Source of the DNA: Schistosoma haematobium
Taxonomy: Eukaryota > Platyhelminthes > Trematoda > Strigeidida > Schistosomatidae
Direction: 5' to 3'
Length of the DNA stretch: 64,000 nucleotides
NCBI RefSeq assembly: GCF_000699445.3
Contig: NC_067199.1
Coordinates: 29,348,402 to 29,412,401 of the forward strand
Shown: one piece after another, positions 13,079-24,531 of the stretch
Layout of the letters: each line of letters opens with the position of its first letter
Position numbering within the stretch: position 1 is the stretch's first letter
Program-made: the position numbers and the translations under genes
The notes under the pieces: model-generated
Told to the model about the DNA's origin: nothing
The model's database searches: none
Seen by the model: only the letters and a program-made list of their open reading frames with translations

Positions 13079-13424
13079 AATTTCATTACTTTGTTAAGTT
13101 AATCTGAACTATGATGATAAGCTTAGTGTTATTCAATTGTAAATTCACTAATATTGTCTACTGAATCAAGATAAATAAATTGATTTGAATCTTTAATTAA
13201 AAAAGTAACACATGTTGTGACATTTAAAGGAAAAATTCCTTCAATTTAATTAACATTCATTTCCTTCCTTGTTTTTTCTAAGAACAAAACATTGAGTAAA
13301 TTCAAGAAAATATCTATTTTATGCAGTAAATAAAGAATATATATATACTCAATAACAGTGATTACAATAATAATGTCGAAAGAAACCCATACAAACATAC
13401 AAACTAGATAATCCATGATGGATA

Positions 13425-13568
13425 GTGGCTAGCAGTGGAATCCAGGACGCGCGTTTCGTCTTACTGTGCATACGCATAATATACACATATGCCAATAACA
13501 GACTGATCAATTGCAGTCTTAAACCTCAATGGGACGATACAAGCCAAACAATACCAAGTGAATTTAGA
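13425..13568. mobile_element. Sm-alpha-type (F2) head-to-head rearranged copy
   Basis: 13425-13473 is antisense ('TAGCAGTGGAATCCAGG', 'ACGCGCGTTTCGTCTTAC', the 3' half of the ribozyme). It is joined to sense 3' region 13476-13568 ('GCATACGCATAATATACAC', 'GACTGATCAATTGCAGTC', 'AATACCAAGTGAATTT'). The CUGAUGA side of the ribozyme is missing. Confidence 0.7.
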
Positions 13569-13780
13569 TAATCCATGTTAACATATTCTATCCATTAATG
13601 AACATGTAGTTAGTTGGCATTTTATATTTCACCCGCATTATACAACTAATTCATAAATTCAAGAAAAAAAATATTATTTGCTTTTAAACGAGTTACTTAG
13701 GAAAGGTAATTCGTTATTTTGCCTTCTGACTAATTAAATTTAACTATAACAGATTCAAAATAAAAAGCATCAAAAAGTCA

Positions 13781-14063
13781 ATTTGCCTGTTAAATAAGAT
13801 GAATGTTGATTATTTAAATAATTTCCAGTTAGAAACAATATTATTGATAGAAGTCACAGAATATAATGTTCAATAGGCACTTTGTTTTTATCTTAGTTTG
13901 TAAACAATTATTATGTTACTAGTCTGAATAGTTATAAGTACTCATTAACATCAACATTCATAACTGCCTATTGAACATTATATTCTGTGATTTCTATAAA
14001 TAATATTGTTTCTAACTGAAAACTATTTAAATAATCAACATTCATTATATTGTACAGGCAAAT
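13781..14063. repeat. long inverted repeat, 99-bp arms
   Basis: Arms 13781-13879 and 13965-14063 are reverse complements at about 91 of 99 positions, separated by 85 bp. The arms contain 'GATTATTTAAATA' and 'AGAAACAATATTATT'; no coding or SINE sequence is recognised in them. The right arm abuts the 5' break of the RTE fragment at 14070. Confidence 0.85.
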
Positions 14064-14069
14064 AGATTG

Positions 14070-14700
14070 TTTATTAACTTTGGAGGATGTGAAAACCTTT
14101 ACATATCTGGACAGCATCATTGATGAGCACGGTGGATCTGATGCAGATGTGAAGGCGCGAATCGGCAAAGCAAAACCAGCATATCAACAACTGGAAAACA
14201 TCTGGAACTCAAAACAATTGTCGACCAACACCAAAGTCAGAATTTTCAATATAAATGTCAAGACAGTTCTACTGTATGGTGTGGAAACGTAGCAAACTAC
14301 GAAAGCCATTGTTCAGAAAATATAAATGCTTATCAACAGTTTTCTACGCAAAAAACTCCAGATCCGTTGACCAGACACTATCAGCAACAACCTACTGTGG
14401 GAGAGAACAAACCAGATCCCAGTGGAGGAAGAAATCAGGAAGAAGCTCTGGAAGTGGATAGGTCACACATTGAGTAAAGCACCCGACTTCGTCATAAGGT
14501 AAGCCTTCACTTGGAATCCTTAAGGCCAAAGGAGAAGAGGAAGACTGAAAAGCACATTACGCCGAGAAATGGAAACAGACATGAGAAGAATGAACAACAG
14601 TTGGATCGAACTGGAAAAGAAGGTCCAGGACAGAGTGGGTTGGAGAATGTTGGTCGGTGGTCTATGCTCCAATGGGAGTAGCATGCGTAGGTAAGTAACT
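14070..14700 (+). pseudogene. RTE-clade retrotransposon, RT C-terminal region to 3' tail
   Basis: Reads 'LEDVKTFTYLDSIIDEHGGSDADVKARIGKAKPAYQQLENIWNSKQLSTNTKVRIFNINVKTVLLYGVET'. It then passes through frame changes to the arginine-rich segment and ends in 'GCGTAGGTAAGTAA'. This is the best preserved RTE 3' portion here, and its 5' break abuts a 99-bp-arm inverted repeat. Confidence 0.85.
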
Positions 14701-15071
14701 CATTAAAACATTTTTTAAAGCATATAATCAATATTGTTTCCTGGATATCAAAATACCTCATAAGCGAAATGAATTCACAATGATACTGTTAATTAAATCC
14801 TCTTTGTTGTCATTCCTAACTATTAAGCCATTCGTTGTTTTTGTGTTTTACTTAAAGTTATTGGATAAATATAAATGAATTCCGAACAGATATAAAAGTG
14901 ACATAAGTCACCAGAATCATATAAATTCAATATCATAATCGAATATTATTGTTTAACTAATGCTCATGGTAAAACAAAACTAGACGGAATAAATTTGTTA
15001 TGCATGTTTAAATTAAAATATTAAACTACTGAAGTTAAGCTGAATAACTTTTTTCAATTCTTCTTCTATTT

Positions 15072-15512
15072 AGTAGTTGAATTCATGAGTCGATTAAAGC
15101 TAGACCACAATGGAAAACCTGGAAGCACTGGACGGCCGTTTCGTCCTACTGTACGACTTCCCAACAGTTCACATCCACGATCCCACCCCGCGAGATCCGA
15201 AACTAAGACCTATCAGTCTCGCACACGAGCGCTTAACGATTAGACCATTGAGCTGGCATTCAACGGTGTTAATGTCTAACTTCAACTAATACACAAAATT
15301 GAGTGACACATCCATCATTGTCTTAAGTGAGTTAATATCTCACAACAGACCTGGTTGAACTCTACTGGTCACTGCTGTAGAGTCCCACAGTTGAACGAAA
15401 CGGCCATCTAATACTTCCAGGTTTTCCATGGTGGTCTAACTTAAATGAAATCATGATCTCAACTATTAAAATCATTAAAATATCCACAAAACCCCTTCTG
15501 AAATTAAAATTA
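15072..15512. mobile_element. F1 inverted pair
   Basis: Antisense unit at 15072-15350 (B box region 'GATCCGAAACTAAG' eroded) joined to a sense arm that begins inside the ribozyme at about 15370 ('GTAGAGTCCCACAG...GAAACGGCC') and runs to 'CCACAAAACCCCTTCTGA'. The join sits in the 5' extension ('GAACTCTACTGGTCACTGCT'). Confidence 0.75.
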
Positions 15513-16079
15513 ATTGGTTACTATCAAATAACATAGAAGAATTGTAACGTAAATGTTAATAAATTTAAAGTAGATTATAAATATGTAATGAATTGTCAAT
15601 GTTTCAATTGTTTTTTTAATCATATTTAAATATTGAAAAATTAATTTCCTGAATAAGAATATAATAATTTTAATAAATCACTTTAATATAAGCGGTACAT
15701 TTGCTTACTTGTCAAATGTTATTATACATAAAGTAATATTTTATTATATAAATTAAAGGTGTAATTATTTGAAATCGGATAGAAATGTAATCATTCTGTT
15801 CTTTTTTTCTTTCTGTATATGAAAGTACCATTTTCTACTTGTAAATAAAACCTGCAGGAAACAATAACATGATAACTAGAACAGAAAAGAAAAGAATAAA
15901 GAATTTACTACCCACAGTTTGTTTGTCCGTAACTATAGAAAGAAAAGCTGGTAATTAGACTAATTGAAATAAATGTGAATATTTTCATATGTAAAACACA
16001 TTTAACATGCTTTTAAATTTAAAAAAGAATGGAAACAATTCATTATAGAGTTATATTTCAAAAGAATTCTTATTTTTAA

Positions 16080-16310
16080 TAGTACATATCATGAGTCAAT
16101 TGAAGCTAGATCACCATGGAAAACATGGGAGCACTGATAGGTTCTGGTTTCGAATCCCGTGAGAAAGGGTCGTGGATGCGCACAGCTGAGGAGTCTCACA
16201 ATAGGACGAACTGGCCGTCCATTGCTTCCAGGTTTTCCATTGTGGTATAGCTTTAATTGACTCATGATCTCAACTACTGAAATTACTACAATCTTCATAA
16301 AACCTCTTCT
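16080..16310. mobile_element. F1 fold-back unit
   Basis: Antisense tail 16085-16135 is joined within the tRNA-like head to a sense arm ('TTTCGAATCCCG' B box, ribozyme 16180-16228, tail). Near-identical flanks AATTCTTATTTTTAA (16065) and AATTCTTATTTTAA (16311) look like a target duplication with one indel. The ribozyme lost the GAAA (GAAC). Confidence 0.75.
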
Positions 16311-17297
16311 AATTCTTATTTTAAATACTAACTTCGATGAGTTTATAGCTTGTAGGGGTTCGTATATTTTTCTTCTTTATCAATGTAATAATTATGAATT
16401 AGTGCTTAATTTTGTAACATCTATAAGTTATTCACAAAAGTTGTCAAATAATTCATAAGATTTCAAATGAAATCTAAGTTATTGTAGGTCAATTAAATGA
16501 GGTTATTTTTATGTAATGTTTAAAACATGAAAACTTTTTCGACTAATATAACTTAGTTCCTCGTTTTTCTTAGCATTATAACTCTAAGAGTTGAATGAAA
16601 ATGATATTTAAGCGAGACTATAATTTATGGACGAACCGATCAAGTATAAGATAACAGGTCTCGAAGTTTGGCACCAAATTCACTTATCCGTTTGGCTAAA
16701 TGGAGTTTTGACATTATAGCTAATGTCAGTTCATGATGAGAACTCCAAATCTAATTCTTAACCTTAATCACCAACTGTATATCATAATTCTAATTGCATA
16801 CACTAGTTTATAACCCTCATTTGATCTTAGTTATTAGGTGGACACTCTCAATATTAGTCTAGCGTCCCCAAAATGTCGTCCATAAATCATAGTCTCACCG
16901 ATGTTTATCTACTTTGCACAAATACGTTTAACTGTGTTATATTAAAATTCTAATTACAAACAAGATGATTTCCACTGACATATAGTTAGGTGTTTTTTTA
17001 ATGCAGATTATCAAGGAAATCAAAAGCATTGAAGATTTTTCCGGATTGTCTAGAAAAGTGTTCCCAGATAATTCAGTTTATATTGTCTGCCTGACCAATT
17101 TGCATACTCCACTATCGTAAAATGTTATTTTGAAACAAATATAGGAAGTTGTATTCTTTAAACAGTTTTAAATACAATTATGGAACATCAAAGAGAAGAA
17201 TTAAAAGTTATATTTAACAGTTTATGAAATTAGATTTTATCAAAATCATTGGATAGTTGGTGTTTAGCTCTCTTCTTAATTTCAAACATAATCACGG

Positions 17298-17572
17298 TGT
17301 CGCAACTTTGTGGATTGGTTGAAGTTAGACATTAACACCGTTGGATGACGGCTCAGTGGTCTAGTTGGTTAAGCACCTGGTGCGAGACTGATAGGCCCTG
17401 GGTTCGAATCTTGCAGGGTGCGGGATCGTGGATGCGCACTGCTGAGGAGTTGCATACTAGGGCGAAACGGCCATCTAGTGCTTCCAGGTTTTCCATGGTG
17501 GTCTAGCTTCAATTGACTGATGATTTCAATCTGTGAAATTTCTAAAATCTCCACAAACCCCTTCTGATAATA
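17298..17572 (+). mobile_element. F1 SINE, full-length single unit
   Basis: Lead-in 'TTTGTGGATTGGTTGAAG', A box 'CAGTGGTCTAGTTGG', B box 'GGGTTCGAATCTTGC', ribozyme 17436-17480 with CTGAGGA and GAAA intact but stem II weakened (GTTG...GGGC), tail 'CTCCACAAACCCCTTCTGATAATA'. Confidence 0.85.
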
Positions 17573-17905
17573 TTTATAATGAGATTTAATTTGTAATTAC
17601 TAGCATGAATTTCATCTATTGGTGAATAGATGATTATGTTTGATAAATTATACAGTCTTACATATAGGATTTTCAAAATGCAATTGCATAAGATGTTCAA
17701 TCATAATCCAGATAGCTGAATATCAGAGAATTAATCAAAGATTAATCTTATGGAAGTCAGATTGAGAACTATCAAAAGGTTTAAAGTGTTTCGAGCTGAT
17801 CATTTTTTTAATATACATTATGAAGTTTATAGTAAATAATTGTTTTAAATTCGAAATTGTTCGGTTAATCAAACATGTCAAGAATAAATCTCAGAGCCAC
17901 TCATT

Positions 17906-18335
17906 TGTTATGCCGGAAAAACAAAAGCGCTGATCACTTATACTCGGAACAAGGGACCTCGGCAATTCCCACGATGGGAAAGTAAGAACACAAGACTGGT
18001 ATAAGTGAAGATTTATTAGCCCAAAAACTATGTCAACGACGAATCAATGTCGTCTAAAATACACTGGTTTATATATTGATTGTACGCCCATTTTGATTAA
18101 TAATTAGGATTACATCACATACTCAGTTATAACAAATCACTTACTGAGCATAGTTCATGTCAAGTGAATGCAAGAATATCGTACACTATACAGAAGAAGA
18201 TCTCATACTGAGAAAACAATCAAATACTACACTGAATGATCCTTACGTTGAATCAAAACGGATGTAATGTTGAATAAAACACATAATGAGTAATTCAATC
18301 GAAAATTGACTTTTCTTTCCATCATATAATTATAA
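17906..18335 (+). mobile_element. solo-LTR-like repeat, copy 1
   Basis: Begins TGTTATGCCGGAA and contains 'AAGTAAGAACACA', 'GAGCATAGTTCA' and 'AAAACGGATGTAATG' followed by AATAAA. It is homologous over about 425 bp to the inverted copy at 20860-21286. The TGTTATG start, a central TATATA stretch and the AATAAA suggest an LTR; the 3' end is not sharply defined. Confidence 0.55.
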
Positions 18336-18671
18336 AAATATAAGTTTAGTATTCATCCATAAAAGGATCCCAAAATTACCATTCATTATGTTTCTCGTGT
18401 CCTAACATGATTGTAGATTGTTCTTAGACTTTATACTATCATTATAATGATTATTTTTAAAATTTATGTGATAAGTGTGAAAATAACTTATCATATCATT
18501 CCATAACTTTTATTGAGATATTTGAAAAAGTGAAATACTTGTTGACTCAGAATATTTTACAGAAAATGGAGTTAACTTATCATTTGAAACATGTATATAG
18601 ACTATATTTTATTTCTAAAATGAATATTGTGTAAATGTTTGTATTTATAAACTTTGTAAATCATCTCGCGA

Positions 18672-19032
18672 CATGGGTGTTGTTTACGAAATTGAAAGAA
18701 TGAAAAGCAAATCTCCGACGTCTTCATAGGGTCAGTGTACACAGAGAGGAGATGGTAAACCCTAATTTCAAACCAATGGTGTATTTGGACCTCAGCATCC
18801 TAAAGGAACAAATGGCATATGAACCAATTGTTGGTCACAGACTACCATGAAACTGCATCTCCTCACGTTGCTCCACTGCCTTTTGGATCAGATCACTAAG
18901 TTGGAGGCTCCGACTGTAAACCCCTAAGGCACTTAGACACTATCACAGCTCACATATAAATGAAGTGACTTGTGTGATGCATATGTATTCGGTGCCCTAT
19001 TGTACCAATAGTTATATGTTCAAATAAATAAA
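18672..19032 (+). repeat. unclassified dispersed repeat, copy 2
   Basis: Same orientation as copy 1. The part before 18769 is clearly diverged, the central 158 bp differ by about two bases, and a 22-bp deletion follows 'CCCCTAAGG'. The end again is 'TTCAAATAAATAA'. Confidence 0.65.
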
Positions 19033-19712
19033 CAACAGAACATTGAATTACACGATTAAATAAGAATTATGATAAATTATTTAAAACAATAAAGATAATT
19101 ATGATGAGATCTAATTGGACAAACAATAAATGAATAATAATTTTAGACTTTTCCATTCCTATTTTACTATTGTTATCCATTTTGTTAAAAATATATGAGA
19201 AATAAAAATATTTAAAAAAAGTTAACTTCGTTTATTGTCTAGAATCCCTTTTAATAAAGTTTTTTTAAAAATCATCTCATCTATCAATGTCATTTATTGT
19301 GTATTCTAATTAATCATAATCAATGTTGTCAATGATGAAATAATTAATTGTCTATTTGTCTGATGGATACACATTTGATAGAATTCAAATGTACTACAAT
19401 TAAAAAAAAAACAACAAACAAACAAACAAACAATGGAATTTAAACACTTTGAAACTAATAAAATGTCAATGGACAATTTATCTGATGATTTTGTTTTTCT
19501 AAACAATTAATGCTTTTCATAAAGAAAGTTTTGTAGAAATCAAGATCATCATTATTGTCTTTTCTTTCATAAAACATATTTTGGTATATTCTGAAAGGTG
19601 TATAATTAAAATTCTAAATATATATATTTCATACATTTTGGCATAGATAATTTATTGCTTATCATTAGTAGTAGTAGAATAAAAAGCAGGTTAATACAAA
19701 AGAAAACATAGT

Positions 19713-19870
19713 TGCTTACTTATTGACACCTGTTACTCCTGATGAAGGAGTGTAGACCATCCACTAAAACTTCGCTTGTAGCTCTTCTAAAGGTACTGTC
19801 GGTAACAAACCCGGGTAAAAGAGGACGATTAGGCGTGAGGTCAGCAACCTCATCCTGTAGAAAAAACTCT
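19713..19870. mobile_element. RTE 3' terminus (antisense) joined to RTE-like 5' region (sense)
   Basis: 19713-19760 is the reverse complement of the RTE 3' end ('CTTACTTATTGACACC...TACTCC...GTAGACC'). It is followed directly by 'TAGCTCTTCTAAAGG', 'CAAACCCGGGTAAAAGAGG' and 'GTCAGCAACCTCATCC', which I take to be the 5' untranslated/leader region of the same element class because it recurs at 38593. The head-to-head join could be original or a rearrangement. Confidence 0.5.
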
Positions 19871-20209
19871 TGCTAAAAAAAAGCCAACCAGATTAAACAA
19901 ATTTTAAAAAAAAACATGTAGTAAACTATGTATGTATATATGAAATGCTTTTACTAAAGTACTAGTTTCATGAGGGAATGCGAACAAGGAATAACTAAGA
20001 TGATGTGATAGAAAGATTGTAATACTAGATTACGTAACATGGATAATAACAACAGACTTAATAAGTTAATAACGAATTATAATATGCATGCAGTAAGATG
20101 ATTAAAATGTTCTTGTTAGATTAATTAAAGGTCACAGAGGTGTAAAAAATAAAGTAATAAAATAATGAGAATATGATACATAAGTAAGTGGTGAAATGCA
20201 GTAATAGTA

Positions 20210-20490
20210 ATAATAATAATTAAGGGCAAGGTAACGATAACGATAGGACGTACTTCTTTTGTACGCTTAGTTCTGGCTTGAGCTCATGGATGGTAAGAGC
20301 TTCGGGTATTTTTAGGAGTCGGATACGAAAGATTTAGGTTGATTTAGACGAATCGTATGTACAATCTTAAAATCAAACTGTGAAGCACTAGAATGATTAT
20401 AGTCGATTAGATATTCAAGTGTTGAACTCCTAACTTCTTTCCTATGACCCTTGTAGAACCACACTGGGACATGTACACGTATCCGAGTTA
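20210..20490 (-). pseudogene. Penelope-like element, 3' end of endonuclease ORF
   Basis: One minus frame gives 'VPVWFYKGHRKEVRSSTLEYLIDYNHS...FDFKIVHTIRLNQPKSFVSD'. A shifted frame then gives 'FRIRLLKIPEALTIHELKPELSVQKKYVLSLSLPCP' and a stop. Both parts match the Penelope-like GIY-YIG C-terminal half. A frameshift at about 20335 joins them. The sequence differs clearly from the 42.3 kb copy, so it is a different lineage of the same clade. Confidence 0.75.
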
Positions 20491-20579
20491 ATATTCATAA
20501 TGGATCATGCATTCACAAATAATATTTTAAACAAATATTATACTCAATTTCTTTTATTTTGTTAGATTATTTCAGATAG

Positions 20580-20720
20580 TATCAGAAATGGTTTTCTGGA
20601 GATTATAGTAATTTTAATAGTTGAGATCATAAGTCAGTTGAAGCTAGACAACCATGGAAAACCTGGAAGCGCTAGACGGTGATTTCGTCCTATTGTGGGA
20701 CTCTTCAGAAGTGCCCATCC
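20580..20720 (-). mobile_element. F1 SINE truncated at the hammerhead, 11-bp target duplication
   Basis: The minus-strand element starts GGATGGGCAC, immediately 5' of ribozyme stem I, and contains CTGAAGA, GTCC/GGAC and GAAA, then the tail. ATTTCAGATAG at 20569-20579 and 20721-20731 is a perfect duplication, so the short form is a real insertion product and not later decay. Confidence 0.8.
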
Positions 20721-20859
20721 ATTTCAGATAGATCATATAATAGAAACATTTTAAATTAACATACATCATTTATATTCCCATTCAACCTCTGTTGTATTTT
20801 CTCCATGTTTTTATTATTTTATCATTTCGAAAGTTGTGAAAATTTCCTGATATGATGGG

Positions 20860-21286
20860 ATGAAGTGTCAAAATTAGATTGTTTTACTCATTATGATTTT
20901 TTATTCAACATTACTTCCGTTTTAATTCGATGTGCTGATTACTCAATGTAGTATTTGTTTTGTTTACCCTTATGATATTTTATTCTGTATAACATACGAC
21001 ATTCCCGTAATAAAATTGACTTGAACTATGCTCAGCATGACATGTATCGTATGACCTGTTATAACTGTAAGTATGTTTTCCATATATGTGATTTGATCCC
21101 AATTATTAATTAAAATAGACATACAAATCAATATATAAATGAGTGTATTTTCGGCTAGGATCGTCGTGTTTTAGGGTTAATAAATCCTCACTTTTATCAG
21201 TCTTTGTGTTCTTACTTTCGCGTCGTGGGAATAGCGATGGTTTCTCGTTTTTACAAGTATAAGTAATAAGAGATTCCGACATAACA
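20860..21286 (-). mobile_element. solo-LTR-like repeat, copy 2 (inverted)
   Basis: The minus strand starts TGTTATGTCGGAATC and follows copy 1 closely through 'AAAACGGAAGTAATG' and AATAAA. Together the two form an inverted pair separated by about 2.5 kb that includes a Penelope-like fragment and an F1 SINE. Confidence 0.55.
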
Positions 21287-21350
21287 ATCAGCGATGACCA
21301 GATATAACAATTGATGACGCAGTCATAACAATCAACCATCAGTCATAACA
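21281..21350. repeat. short degenerate tandem repeat
   Basis: ATAACAATC-like units recur four times (at about 21281, 21305, 21329 and 21346) with spacers containing GATGA or CAGTC, at the outer edge of the inverted LTR copy. Confidence 0.4.
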
Positions 21351-21800
21351 TTTTCATTTATTAAAATAAATACGTTTAAAAACGTCTATTATACAACACT
21401 TACACTTTTATAAACTGTATAACATATTCTCAGATTATGTACAATTGTAATGAACGAGAACACAAGTAGGGACAATCGAATGCATTTGAACACACAACCA
21501 GTAAATAAATGAAAGAAAAACGTATTTAATAAATTATAAAGTATTCATTTTAGTTACAGGGTCATTAATTAGAATGTACACGCAAAACTATACGAATTAA
21601 ATAGAATCTACCATCTTTTTTTCAAATTTAACTTGTATTCTTATAAGCCTGATTTTTATCTTCGATTATAAATACGAACTTTAAAGCTAAAAAAGAAAAC
21701 AAGTTTATCTGAACTTGGATGCTTTTTCGATTTTTCAGTTAATTCAAACTTCGTCTATGTTTTCTTACATAAATAAAAGTTGAGTTTTAGTATTTTTGAA

Positions 21801-22056
21801 CTCTTTTATTGAGATCCTGAATTGATCAGTGTTAGACCACCATCGAAAATCTGGAAGCACTGTCAAGGGTTTGCGCGAGACTGAAGGTTCTGAGTTCGGT
21901 CAATTCGTGCAGGGTTGTAGATGTGCACTGTTGAGGAGTCCCATACTGGAACGAAACGGCCGTCTAGTGATTCCAGGTTTTGAATGGTGGTCCAACATTG
22001 ATCGACTGATGATCTCAGTAAGGAAACTCAACAATCTCCACAACCTCATCCCGGTA
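21801..22056. mobile_element. F1 fold-back unit
   Basis: Antisense tail to about 21862, then a sense arm starting in the tRNA-like head ('GTTTGCGCGAGACTG'), ribozyme at 21924-21970 (TTGAGGA, GAAA kept), tail 'CTCCACAACCTCATCCCGG'. ATTTTTGAA at 21792-21800 and 22057-22065 is a possible 9-bp duplication. Confidence 0.75.
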
Positions 22057-22065
22057 ATTTTTGAA

Positions 22066-24140
22066 TTTATTATATTTGCACCACACATCATAGTTTGATA
22101 TGTATTCAACAGAATTGAGCAAACATATTTATACACATTCTCCTCGATGAGTTATTTTCAAATATGTGGTTGATTAGAAATGCTGAAGTGATTTTTTTCA
22201 TGTTTATGTGCAACAATCAATGTGACCACTCATGCGCATTCTATAAAAGGTATAATTCTTCAGGTATTTTAAAAGAAGAAGGGAATTATTTTAGTTTAGC
22301 TAAACAGAATGTCGTGACATTATAAAAGTGTTTCTAAAAAAGGTCATGGATGGCTCAAAAATGCTTGCATCATTAGTTGACACTAGCCGACGAACGGAAG
22401 AAACCGAGGTTTACCGAACTAATGTCTTGTCATAGTTTAGGACTTCGTTGTAATAAATAGATGATAACTATTGTGCCAGTATTAGCCGAATATTAAATGA
22501 ATTTCTCGAAGTTTTGTTGGAAGAGGTTATCTGTTTAGATAGCCGAATAAGAGGTGTGAAGGATACTTATAAACGATATCTGTTCTATGAACTAAATAAT
22601 GATGCAGATAATTCATTTGACTAGTTAATAGTCAAAAGCCAGCCAAATTTCTCAATGCAAATGAAATGAAGCTATTCTTCTTAATGATCCAGACGGATAT
22701 GAGAAACCAACCAATACACCTCTGAATATCGAAAGGGTAGTAAATAAGGAACCTTTCAATGAGAATCAAATATTAAACCGGTTGACTAAATTAGTGATTA
22801 CTGTGACCTGTATTGTCTATTAACAACTTTATGCCGTTTTAAGCGGGGGACAATAGGTTTGAGTCTCACTAAGAACATGAATTCTGGGTCTTAAATGGAT
22901 TATCTTGGCGATTCCCGAATTCTACCTGAAACACAATCCAGATTATACTGTTTTTCTCTACCCAACCAATAATTAAAGCGTAATTAATCTTGTTTTCTGA
23001 TATAATTACATTTCTTAGATATAAGTATTTGTTACTTGCTTTTGTATTATAAAGATTTAAAGACAAGTATGAAGTTTTTGAGGACGTGAATTGGGATACT
23101 GGAGGGGTCAAAACCGAATTATTTTATGACCCATTGATACTAGTGAGATATTACTTAAGAAACAGTTTAGTGGAACGATGTTGACCTAGTAAATGTAAGT
23201 TGTTGTAATATAAACATTCTGTATAGTGGATACCATGTTATTATGTCAAAGTTGACCTATTGATAGGTAATATGTGACATATGTAAATCACTTCGAAATG
23301 AGCATGTTAACGTCATTTATGACAAAAAGAAGCAATCTATAGGTCATCTTAACAAGAGCGAAGTATCGTAACTTTGTCAAGTAAGTATTCTTTCTCAGAA
23401 TGATATGAAAAGAATACTTAATAATTGTTGATTAGTCTTAGGACTTACAGTACAAAGGTCTAAATGATGAAAACATCATTTGGATTACTTAGCATTCGTT
23501 TAATTATGTTATTCTAAACAAAAAGATCTTTCTACATTGAAAATAAACTTAAACTCATAGATGAACAACAGTTTTTAAAGAAATAAAAATCTTACACTGT
23601 AAAAAAAGTCAGAATGAATCTGATGAATAAACAAATGAACCGTCTGGAAGAAATATCGTTAATTACCGAATGTTCATCAAAGCAAACGAACCAACCTATC
23701 AGTATGCTACCATTGCTTTAAACGTATTATATTTCCTCATTGTTAGATATTTTATATATTTGATCTTATCATGAGATGTCTCATACTACTTAACCGTCAC
23801 CAAAAATATAAGCTGGTTAAAAATGTAAATTCTGTTTTATATTCTATTTAAACATTTTTTTTAGAAGAGACACTATGAATATGACAAAATATTTCGATGA
23901 AGTATAGACAAATAAATCATTTGAGTAGTATATTTTGTTTATAAATCTGTCTTCCTACTTTTTTGCATTATTAAATCTTTTGTGTTATCTATTTTCACTG
24001 ATTTCAAAAAAGATAACTCTACGTGTTGAGATGAAAAGCAAAATCTTTGATCATCTATGCGGAATATTCTTACATATATATGGTTAGAAATTTTGGACAG
24101 TGTTCATTGATAGCATTTTTAAAATAAAGGAATACAAAAT
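22066..24140. other. no gene seen
   Basis: Slightly GC-richer patches at 22370-22860 could be element remnants; stop codons interrupt every frame and I recognise no family. Confidence 0.45.
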
Positions 24141-24144
24141 TAAG

Positions 24145-24531
24145 TGTAATAAGTCTCTTCATTGAATGCTAGATTCGGTTTCTAAGCTTTTCTAGTAACT
24201 ATCAGGTTAAATCTACACAATGATTTGAACACGAGAAAAGGGCACGAAATATGGAATAAAACGCTTTATTTTAAGGTTTTTTTATGTACAGAAAACCCAT
24301 GGTTTTTTTATAGCATTTTAGATGGTCTCGAGCTTCCGGAAAGTTCTGGAACGCTCCTGAACATAGCAGCAGTATAGGTAATCATCAAATCAGAAACGCG
24401 ACACTTGATTTTTCACTTTCTAAATGTTTCTGACAAAACTTCTATTGAATGTTGATTGGATATGATGTACCTCAGTGTTTTCAGAGCCTTTCTTGATTTT
24501 TTTTCGAGCAATTTTTCGGATCGCTCCAACA
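24145..24531 (-). mobile_element. solo LTR of an LTR retrotransposon
   Basis: Read on the minus strand the segment starts TGTTGGAGCGATCC and ends CTTATTACA, a 387-bp TG...CA unit. It holds a TATA-like CTATAAAAAAACC, and AATAAAGCG some 55 bp further on, as expected for promoter and poly(A) signal of an LTR. No internal gag-pol region follows on either side, and I saw no clear 5-bp target duplication. Confidence 0.7.

Noticed and set aside
17298..17572. Target duplication for the full-length F1 copy
   Set aside because: I compared both flanks and found no convincing repeat, so none is claimed.
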